NCBI GenBank assembly: GCA_022410635.1
Contig: JAJVDF010000027.1
Coordinates: forward strand, 3,891,598 to 3,955,597
Length of the DNA: 64,000 bases
Direction: 5' to 3'
Source of the DNA: Tretioscincus oriximinensis
Taxonomy: Eukaryota > Chordata > Lepidosauria > Squamata > Gymnophthalmidae
The notes beneath the pieces are model-generated. The model saw nothing but the letters and a program-made list of their open reading frames with translations, made no database searches and had not been told where the DNA came from. The position numbers and the translations under genes are program-made. Below, one piece after another: positions 61,201 through 64,000 of this stretch; positions within the stretch are counted from its first letter, which is position 1; each line of letters begins with the position of its first letter.

Positions 61201-64000
61201 TTAGTATCACAACTAAAGCTTTACACTTCATCAACCCTTTCATGAAATAAAGTAGCCACAACAACCAACACTTGAGTTCCAATTCAGAGCAATGACAATA
61301 TGCCAGTTATTACTTCCCACACCTGGGCTAAGAAAGGCAATGCTTTCAAGTGATTTAGTCTGTATGGAGTGGTGCCCAATAAATCAGTAATAAAATGTCA
61401 CAAGGAAACTCAGTGATAACATTCTCCCAAGTCACTTTGAATTTTTGACAAGAAGTAAAGTTTTTAGCCTGTGAAAGATCCTGNTACTAACTTTCAGTGT
61501 CAAAAGTACTTCTAGAAATACTGCTAGAAATATGGATCCAGGTGAACACAGCTGCATCTTTGGAAAATACACTGAATGTTCTTCTGAGTATCTTTGTGAC
61601 TAAAGACTACAAAAAAGTAATATAACAAATGCAAACCTGCTTAATACTCAAGAGAGATGGTTCTCCGGCGGGTCGTTGTTCCAATCTTAATTTGAGACAC
61701 TCATGAATAACATTGAGAAGAACTCGACAGAGAACTAGAAATGCTGGTTCAAAAGATGGTAGATCCATAGATTTCAGTTCTTCCCATGATATAGTACTAC
61801 ATTTTTGATCTGAAGAGGGTGTAGAATTTGACAACTGCACGTAATCTGAACATAGTATAGGATCTGGATACTCTGAAAACTACAAAAAATAGATACTATA
61901 TAATAAGCAATTTGAAATGATTCCTTGCTCTTTCTAGGTTAATAACTTCAGTTTCATTTGCCTCCCAATCCATCTTTAAAACCTTTTGAAAAACTTAGCA
62001 TTTTCTATTACACACGTGGATTTCCAACGAACAAAGATCACAATCAACAAAGTAGTGCAGTTTAAAATCTTTAAAATGCAGAATAATCACTAATTATTAA
62101 AAATGCAAAAAACAAGCCCATATAAATTATAATTGATGTAATAGACAAATAACAAACCAGACAACATTTTGCAAAAAGTTTACCCAGAATCAGCCACACA
62201 GAATAACATTAACACATATGTTTACAAAATGTTTATTTATTATAATGTTTATAATGTAACAAAATCTAAAACACGCCTACTAAGGCACTAAAAAGACATA
62301 ATTTGTTGCAAAGTTAATAAAATAAAGGTAAATATGATCCACTACTGATCTATGCAATCTTCTCTTAACAATACTGTCCACTTTGGAGAGTTTTCTACCT
62401 TTGTAATCTCTTCTATAGTCATCAATATTCCCAACCAGTTTCCTATCCATGTAATAACCAAAATCAGTTTTGCTAAGCTTTCAGACTCTGACAACACTGG
62501 CTAGGGTGTGCCTGAATGAAAAGGTGTAATGTTAGCAAACTAAAATAATAACCTCTTACATCAACTATCTGAACATTAGCCAAAACATTAAATCTCACTT
62601 TGAATTAATTGCCTTTGAGACATTCATTCCAATCTCATGTTTTAAAAAGATGTGTTATACTTCAAGAAAATTGGTGCCTTACATATTTACCGGAACAATA
62701 AATCTGGCTTACCATATGGCTTTCCATTCTCAATATTCAAATCCCCATCACTAAATTGAAATTATTATAGCTATCTGGTCAGAAATTAAAAGAAAAGAGA
62801 GAATGTTGATCTTGTGTCGATACTTGTCATGGTAACTATCGATTATATTCCCAATGCTGAGAGATCATCAGCTTGACAATACATAAATGCACAGATGAGA
62901 CTTCACACAGACATAAAAGGAAGCTCTGGTTTCTGTCAGTGAGTGAGGAAGAAATGCACCATTGTTATGCCTCTTTTGCTCCTAATTTCTCAGTTTTTCA
63001 AGTGTCAAATCCAAGGAGTTGGAGAGTTGAACATGGTACCATCTGGAACCTAGAACATAAAACTGAAGAAGTTGAAAAAAACCACAGGTTCTTCAGAAAC
63101 TATCTTTAGAGGCATCTTGTCTAACTAGGGGCAATACCGAGAGAGTAAATCTAGTAGTCATTGATATACTTGTTCTCCATGAATTTGTTTACTTCCCTTG
63201 CAGTCCTAACTCAGTTTCACAGACTGCCTCCTAGTTGTCTATGAAATATTTTATGAACAATTAAATCGTCTGCTGACTTTCACGACTGATTTCAATAAGA
63301 AATCAGTCTGGTTTCATAAANAAGTGTATCAGATGCTTGATAATTTTGCTTCCCTTTTCTGGATTTTTTCCAAAGCAGAATGAGATGTGGTGAAAGCAAA
63401 CACCAACCAAAGCAGTTCTTAGGTTGAACACTGGCAAAAAATCAAAGACCAGACAAATTTGGCTTTTGTACTCCAAATACTCATAGTTGCTGTTAAATCC
63501 ACGGGTATACTTAGAAGTATGGAGTCACATTTCTCTTTTCACATCCCTGATGGCTGACAGAGCCAAGACATCTATGTGAGGACCAGCTGCTGACTATACA
63601 TGAGGAAAGAGCATATCTGGTTCTTTACTGTGGAAAATTCTAGCTCTCAAAATTGAAAGGCCACTGGGCGAAATATATTTATGAAAGATTCCATGATGTG
63701 GAAGTAAGCCACTGAGGGAGAACCAACTATACAAGTGAAATAGTTTCTCTTAGAGCACTTGAGATTTCAAGCAGCAGAGAAAAGCTAGGGGCTGTAACAC
63801 AAGATATCTGAAGAAGATCTGATAATGGGGGAGGAACAGTGAGAACGTCTTAATTACTTTAATTGCCGTCTGAGACGCAGAAGTCCTCCACTCCACTAGT
63901 AAATGGAATTCTACTTATTCAATCTAAGCACTCAGCCGGGTTTTGTAACCATTTACCTGAGCTGCATTATTTTGCACATTAAATGCCAGTGAAGTTATTT
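31266..64000 (-). CDS. MAP3K4: MAP3K4 (MEKK4/MTK1), exons to the 3' end, 5' part outside window
   Basis: The product is a stress-activated MAP kinase kinase kinase that feeds the p38 and JNK cascades through MKK3/6 and MKK4/7 and is known to be activated by GADD45 proteins. Twenty-four complete exons (61879 down to 31266) sum to 3087 nt, or 1028 codons plus TGA, and all phases close. A partial upstream exon reaches the window edge. Human MAP3K4 has about 1608 residues, so the N-terminal third, including the GADD45-binding region, is missing here. Kinase landmarks are GEGQYG (39627/39256 junction), MAMKE with the ATP-binding Lys at 39189-39191, HRD with catalytic Asp at 37745-37747, DFG with Asp at 36717-36719, and APE at 34552-34560. 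All key residues are intact, so an active kinase is expected. The exon count fits the 27-exon human gene, the partial exon being exon 3. Alternative MAP3Ks fit far less well. Confidence 0.97.
31725..31862 (+). mobile_element. LINE-derived 3' repeat, copy 2
   Basis: gagcaacaggatgtattcctgaattaccatttgcagggagtgg matches the copy at 45830-46130 at the same positions of the repeat. It lies in the last MAP3K4 intron, antisense to the gene. Confidence 0.6.
31903..32082 (-). CDS. MAP3K4: MAP3K4 exon: kinase C-lobe end
   Basis: There are 60 codons, phase 0. The acceptor is tctttgttgcag and the donor is GTCAAG|gtaggt. It encodes [20 protein letters not shown] and [20 protein letters not shown]. The conserved subdomain XI Arg is in MRWTA. 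Confidence 0.97.
33118..33352 (-). mobile_element. Sauria-type SINE, copy 2
   Basis: Reverse-strand copy with gtagtgtttagagtattag at its head side, the ggagattaccagataag segment, acacagctggctcc and a tail near ctgccctatacttg. Confidence 0.75.
33690..33790. repeat. Repeat shared with 8008-8100
   Basis: Both copies contain a t(g)acatcacaagccccagaagtcatt-like segment followed by cttgcctnactnnantncctagcattctctgngag. The family was not identified. Confidence 0.6.
34462..34568 (-). CDS. MAP3K4: MAP3K4 exon: APE motif, subdomains VIII-IX
   Basis: The acceptor is ttattttaaag and the donor is GGAAAG|gtaagc; two bases plus 35 codons. It encodes [20 protein letters not shown] with APE at 34552-34560, then [15 protein letters not shown]. 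Confidence 0.97.
34569..36640 (-). other. MAP3K4 intron with GC-rich repeat
   Basis: Mostly AT-rich, with a GC-rich block at 35640-36060. No exon seen. Confidence 0.6.
35640..36060. repeat. GC-rich repeat with CRE-like TGACGTCA
   Basis: ggaagtgacgtcattctgg contains the palindrome TGACGTCA at 35748-35755, and tgtgatgtcactttc lies just upstream. The block resembles 14650-15080 and is probably a mobile element. Confidence 0.5.
36641..36763 (-). CDS. MAP3K4: MAP3K4 exon: DFG and activation segment
   Basis: The acceptor is acctcttttag and the donor is AGCAG|gtattc; two bases, 40 codons, one base. It encodes [20 protein letters not shown] with DFG Asp at 36717-36719, then [11 protein letters not shown] in the activation segment. 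Confidence 0.97.
36764..37737 (-). other. MAP3K4 intron with CA/TG runs
   Basis: Contains short CA (37456-37470) and TG (37549-37561) runs within a GC-richer block at about 37300-37620. No exon or named element recognised. Confidence 0.5.
37738..37897 (-). CDS. MAP3K4: MAP3K4 exon: hinge to HRD catalytic loop
   Basis: The acceptor is ccccttaaag and the donor is AAAG|gtaaac; 53 codons plus one base. It encodes [18 protein letters not shown], the hinge, and HGIVHRDIK, the catalytic loop with Asp at 37745-37747. Confidence 0.97.
37898..38865 (-). other. MAP3K4 intron, nothing recognised
   Basis: Ordinary AT-rich intron; part of 38220-38560 resembles an old interspersed repeat (aatctttgccatcaaagaatg...), unassigned. 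Confidence 0.5.
38866..38982 (-). CDS. MAP3K4: MAP3K4 exon: kinase alpha-C region
   Basis: There are 39 codons, phase 0. The acceptor is ttgcttttccag and the donor is CACAGG|gtaagc. It encodes [20 protein letters not shown] and [14 protein letters not shown]. The Glu in TADELKIF is likely the alpha-C glutamate that pairs with the ATP-binding Lys. Confidence 0.97.
39186..39256 (-). CDS. MAP3K4: MAP3K4 exon: glycine loop and ATP-binding Lys
   Basis: The acceptor is ctgcttcacag and the donor is AAAGAA|gtaagt; two bases plus 23 codons. It encodes [18 protein letters not shown] and MAMKE. The Lys at 39189-39191 is the subdomain II lysine that anchors ATP phosphates. Confidence 0.97.
39257..39626 (-). 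other. MAP3K4 intron, nothing recognised
   Basis: A 370-bp intron without repeats or motifs of note. Confidence 0.6.
39627..39818 (-). CDS. MAP3K4: MAP3K4 exon leading into kinase domain
   Basis: The acceptor is cttttttccag and the donor is AATTG|gtaagt; 63 whole codons. It encodes [37 protein letters not shown] and [11 protein letters not shown], which starts the kinase domain and contributes the first Gly of the glycine loop. Confidence 0.97.
39996..40070. repeat. 28-bp duplication plus CTAT/TA microsatellite
   Basis: tacagaagagaaagtatctat occurs at 39996-40016 and 40024-40044, period 28, and is followed by CTAT and TA repeats. Confidence 0.85.
40077..40198. repeat. Perfect inverted repeat: 57-bp arms, 8-nt loop
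   Basis: Arms 40077-40133 and 40142-40198 are exact reverse complements over all 57 positions; the loop is 40134-40141. Arm sequence is not low complexity. It lies in a MAP3K4 intron, so the pre-mRNA could fold into a long hairpin. Confidence 0.97.
41732..41812 (-). CDS. MAP3K4: MAP3K4 exon ([14 protein letters not shown])
   Basis: The acceptor is tgttttcacag and the donor is CAAAG|gtaaag; 26 whole codons. It encodes [20 protein letters not shown] and LISQTK, a Ser-rich linker before the kinase region. Confidence 0.95.
41813..43209 (-). other. MAP3K4 intron with foldback repeat
   Basis: Contains repeat fragments of the agccgtgttagtct family at about 42535-42600 and 42735-42890. The rest is unassigned. 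Confidence 0.6.
42735..42890 (+). repeat. Repeat (agccgtgttagtct family) with 29-bp foldback
   Basis: Starts cagagaaatagccgtgttagtctagtag. Exact inverted arms lie at 42804-42832 and 42857-42885, with a 24-nt loop. The family is common in reptiles; its class is uncertain (Penelope-like is possible). Confidence 0.8.
43210..43310 (-). CDS. MAP3K4: MAP3K4 exon ([13 protein letters not shown])
   Basis: The acceptor is tttcgttag and the donor is GTGAAG|gtaact; one base, 33 codons, one base. It encodes [20 protein letters not shown] and [13 protein letters not shown]. It joins in frame either to the cassette exon or directly to the exon at 48332. Confidence 0.96.
43311..45393 (-). other. MAP3K4 intron 3' of cassette exon
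   Basis: Contains a LINE/SINE tail-like segment at about 43425-43510 and a Sauria-type SINE at 43975-44150. No further exon seen. Confidence 0.65.
43975..44150 (-). mobile_element. Sauria-type SINE, partial copy 3
   Basis: Reverse-strand copy with agcccaaggtcacccagcc, atcaaaccaggaaactacc and an A-box-side cattacacaaaactgg. Confidence 0.7.
45394..45510 (-). CDS. MAP3K4: MAP3K4 alternative cassette exon (39 codons)
   Basis: The acceptor is ccttcttctcactgcag and the donor is CCAG|gtagct. It starts and ends inside AG|N codons, is 117 nt, and can be included or skipped without a frame change. It encodes [19 protein letters not shown] and SVSSANDT-like sequence (actual ending [10 protein letters not shown]), aligning with the human exon present in the long isoform and absent from the short one. 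Human has a long alanine run in the middle; here it is absent and only about 39 residues are encoded instead of about 50. Identity rests on the flanking residues, the splice sites and the exact phase. Confidence 0.85.
45640..46130 (+). mobile_element. LINE-derived 3' repeat, longest copy
   Basis: An open stretch reads [21 protein letters not shown], followed by gtgacacagaatgctggactagatgg and gatccagtatggctcttattatgttcttat. This is the fullest copy of the family here. Confidence 0.65.
46865..47095 (+). repeat. Diverged copy of the agccgtgttagtct family
   Basis: Contains agaaatagttgtattaatct, gaagtagacatgtctattaaagctcatgc and gtctgaggtgctatgag, matching parts of 42735-42890 with divergence. 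No foldback here. Confidence 0.6.
47792..47996. mobile_element. hAT-like element, second copy
   Basis: Begins caggggtggggaacataag and shares ccatttggtctgg and acaaatatctaaatggt with 5817-6130. The right end (aaggttctccacat) is degraded. Confidence 0.65.
48332..48428 (-). CDS. MAP3K4: MAP3K4 exon ([12 protein letters not shown])
   Basis: The acceptor is gtgtttgcag and the donor is TTTAG|gtatta. CT completes G|CT Ala, then 31 codons, then AG. It encodes [20 protein letters not shown] and [11 protein letters not shown]. Confidence 0.95.
48429..51050 (-). other. MAP3K4 intron
   Basis: Contains a LINE-derived repeat at 50560-50890. Two open stretches beside the exon at 48332 (to 48502 and 48504-48616) were judged chance. 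The rest is unassigned. Confidence 0.6.
50560..50890 (+). mobile_element. LINE-derived 3' repeat, copy 4
   Basis: Contains gggccactgtttgagacaggatgatgaactag and ttcttacgttgtt, matching the 3' part of the 45640-46130 copy. Confidence 0.6.
51051..51129 (-). CDS. MAP3K4: MAP3K4 exon ([15 protein letters not shown]), tandem donors
   Basis: There are 26 codons plus one base. The acceptor is ctcttttccag and the donor is CTTG|gtaagg. It encodes [20 protein letters not shown] and VTGLYL. A second possible donor, ACAG|gtttgt, lies 12 nt upstream in the same phase and would drop the four residues GLYL. The downstream donor gives the human-like sequence and is preferred. Confidence 0.95.
51313..51391 (-). 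CDS. MAP3K4: MAP3K4 exon ([13 protein letters not shown])
   Basis: One base completes Arg, then 26 codons. The acceptor is ttctcaacag and the donor is TTCTTG|gtatgt. It encodes [20 protein letters not shown] and PEDDFL. The intron between this exon and the next is 183 bp. Confidence 0.96.
51590..52274. other. Assembly gap (685 N)
   Basis: Run of N inside a MAP3K4 intron; the right edge is in SINE-like sequence. Confidence 0.99.
53075..53220 (-). mobile_element. LINE-derived 3' repeat, reverse copy 5
   Basis: aacataagaggagccctgtt ... gggcccatctagtccag is the reverse of the tail seen at 46090-46130. Confidence 0.65.
53467..53600 (-). CDS. MAP3K4: MAP3K4 exon ([13 protein letters not shown])
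   Basis: There are 44 codons plus AG. The acceptor is atattgcag and the donor is CCCAG|gtaatg. It encodes [20 protein letters not shown] and [17 protein letters not shown]. Confidence 0.96.
53601..54282 (-). other. MAP3K4 intron, nothing recognised
   Basis: AT-rich, no element or exon recognised. Confidence 0.5.
54283..54444 (-). CDS. MAP3K4: MAP3K4 exon ([10 protein letters not shown] ... NFGFE)
   Basis: There are 54 codons, phase 0. The acceptor is tttcttctag and the donor is TTTGAA|gtaagt. It encodes [20 protein letters not shown] and [15 protein letters not shown]. Confidence 0.96.
54714..55135. mobile_element. Inverted-repeat element related to 18182-18558
   Basis: The left end gggtgcagacgcactggggc (54714 on) and right end (55111-55135) are imperfect inverted copies. 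The left end also aligns with the terminus at 18556 read inward (ctgcaaatgcatggcgcttt). A minisatellite lies inside. Confidence 0.65.
54797..54916. repeat. Minisatellite, ~35-40 bp pyrimidine-rich units
   Basis: About three imperfect units of the form ctttccctcctgattcccaag plus a short linker lie inside the 54714-55135 element. Confidence 0.75.
55417..55668 (-). mobile_element. Sauria-type SINE, copy 4
   Basis: Fullest copy: head side gagccagtttggtgtagtg on the reverse strand, cagctgggtgaccttgggcc, cagggtgtctgttgtgg and tail gtataagtac...ataaataa. Confidence 0.85.
55730..55879 (-). CDS. MAP3K4: MAP3K4 exon ([10 protein letters not shown])
   Basis: There are 50 codons, phase 0. The acceptor is tatttctag and the donor is TTGAAG|gtgcac. 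It encodes [28 protein letters not shown] and [17 protein letters not shown]. Confidence 0.96.
55880..56267 (-). other. MAP3K4 intron, nothing recognised
   Basis: A 388-bp AT-rich intron. Confidence 0.6.
56268..56534 (-). CDS. MAP3K4: MAP3K4 exon (VQIPGLENLQ ... DTLRSMQ)
   Basis: There are 89 codons, phase 0. The acceptor is tttcttcttcag and the donor is ATGCAG|gtaaga. It starts [17 protein letters not shown], passes through an acidic, weakly conserved part ([13 protein letters not shown]) and ends [13 protein letters not shown]. The N at 56523 is in the third base of a Pro codon and has no effect. Confidence 0.96.
56535..57524 (-). other. MAP3K4 intron with SINE/LINE tail
   Basis: aaccatcccaagatcttcagatatggggtggtatag followed by aaataaataaat at about 57150-57210 is a typical squamate SINE/LINE 3' tail on the + strand. 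The rest is unassigned. Confidence 0.55.
57525..57608 (-). CDS. MAP3K4: MAP3K4 exon (DLEIAAEF)
   Basis: There are 28 codons, phase 0. The acceptor is ttatttttag and the donor is ATGAAG|gtaaaa. It encodes [20 protein letters not shown] and LKAQQYMK. The intron before it is only 93 bp. Confidence 0.95.
57702..57801 (-). CDS. MAP3K4: MAP3K4 exon ([13 protein letters not shown])
   Basis: The acceptor is tttatacag and the donor is AGAAAG|gtaaaa; one base plus 33 codons. It encodes [20 protein letters not shown] and [13 protein letters not shown], a basic, probably helical stretch. Confidence 0.95.
57802..58137 (-). other. MAP3K4 intron, nothing recognised
   Basis: A 336-bp intron without notable features. 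Confidence 0.6.
58138..58254 (-). CDS. MAP3K4: MAP3K4 exon ([11 protein letters not shown])
   Basis: The acceptor is attgtgttccag and the donor is ATCAG|gtacga. T completes Cys, then 38 codons, then AG of a split Arg. It encodes [20 protein letters not shown] and [10 protein letters not shown]. Confidence 0.95.
58255..59186 (-). other. MAP3K4 intron, nothing recognised
   Basis: Unassigned AT-rich sequence; small open frames lack any match. Confidence 0.5.
59187..59344 (-). CDS. MAP3K4: MAP3K4 exon ([11 protein letters not shown])
   Basis: The acceptor is cctccccaag and the donor is TTCTG|gtagaa. It holds 52 codons plus TG of a split Cys codon. It encodes [20 protein letters not shown] and [12 protein letters not shown]. 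Confidence 0.96.
59345..60783 (-). other. MAP3K4 intron with short LINE-derived repeat
   Basis: At 59598-59700, aacataagaggagccctatt ... gggcccatgtagtctag is a reverse copy of the repeat at 53075. The remainder is unassigned. Confidence 0.6.
60784..60930 (-). CDS. MAP3K4: MAP3K4 exon ([12 protein letters not shown])
   Basis: There are 49 codons, phase 0. The acceptor is tactttacag and the donor is TTAATG|gtaagt. It encodes [20 protein letters not shown] and ends in [10 protein letters not shown]. Confidence 0.96.
60931..61636 (-). other. MAP3K4 intron, nothing recognised
   Basis: Unassigned AT-rich sequence. Confidence 0.5.
61637..61879 (-). CDS. MAP3K4: MAP3K4 exon (FSEYPD ... LLSIKQ)
   Basis: There are 81 codons, phase 0 at both ends. 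The acceptor is ttttttgtag and the donor is AAGCAG|gtttgc. It encodes [14 protein letters not shown], a serine-rich stretch that is less conserved, then [20 protein letters not shown] and [17 protein letters not shown], nearly identical to human. Confidence 0.95.
61880..63956 (-). other. MAP3K4 intron, nothing recognised
   Basis: AT-rich to 62800, then mixed sequence. No exon or named repeat recognised up to the donor at 63956. Confidence 0.5.
63957..64000 (-). CDS. MAP3K4: MAP3K4 upstream exon, 3' edge only (putative)
   Basis: The frame ending at a GCTCAG|gtaaat donor is open for the 44 nt to the window edge and reads [13 protein letters not shown]. It ends in phase 0, matching the phase-0 start of the next exon at 61879. 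This would be the end of the large exon 3. Support is the donor, phase and position; the protein match itself was not confirmed. Confidence 0.55.

Noticed and set aside
1..64000. CRISPR array, phage, plasmid or bacterial operon
   Set aside because: No regularly spaced repeats, no such genes; gene structure is vertebrate throughout.

Overview
The window is vertebrate nuclear DNA, almost certainly from a squamate reptile. Squamate origin is inferred from four reverse-strand copies of a Sauria-type SINE, about six copies of another tRNA-derived SINE, a CR1 LINE tail and several hAT-like elements. The genes have short exons, GT-AG introns and typical vertebrate protein sequences. There is no bacterial, viral or plasmid content. 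Two runs of N (12643-13107 and 51590-52274) and many isolated N bases mark a draft assembly.

Two protein-coding genes lie tail to tail. On the + strand, seven exons from 3404 to 26256 encode residues from about 60 to the C-terminus of AGPAT4 (LPAAT-delta), a membrane acyltransferase that makes phosphatidic acid. On the - strand, 24 complete exons and one partial exon between 64000 and 31266 encode roughly the C-terminal two thirds of MAP3K4 (MEKK4/MTK1), a stress-activated MAP3K, including its whole kinase domain. The 24 exons sum to 3087 nt, which is 1028 codons plus a stop, and every exon phase closes. The AGPAT4 exons also close in phase. The same convergent neighbours occur on human chromosome 6q, so this is conserved synteny. 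The two genes share no pathway that the sequence shows. The 5' ends and promoters of both lie outside the window.

Layout: 1-3403 is AGPAT4 upstream intron with a CR1 tail, a small palindrome and two related tandem-repeat elements. 3404-17270 holds six AGPAT4 exons among SINEs and DNA-transposon remnants. 17271-26170 is a long final intron with two inverted-repeat elements. 26171-26256 is the last AGPAT4 exon. 26257-31265 is the intergenic interval plus both 3'UTRs. 31266-64000 is MAP3K4.

The most unusual signal is a set of inverted duplications. The best is a perfect 57-bp inverted repeat with an 8-nt loop in a MAP3K4 intron (40077-40198). Others are at 461-549, 16448-16653, 21563-21826, 27927-28017 and 42804-42885. 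A second point is a MAP3K4 cassette exon (45394-45510) that lacks the alanine run of the human exon. A third is a pair of inverted-repeat elements with GC-rich interiors, one carrying a ZNF143/THAP11-like site.
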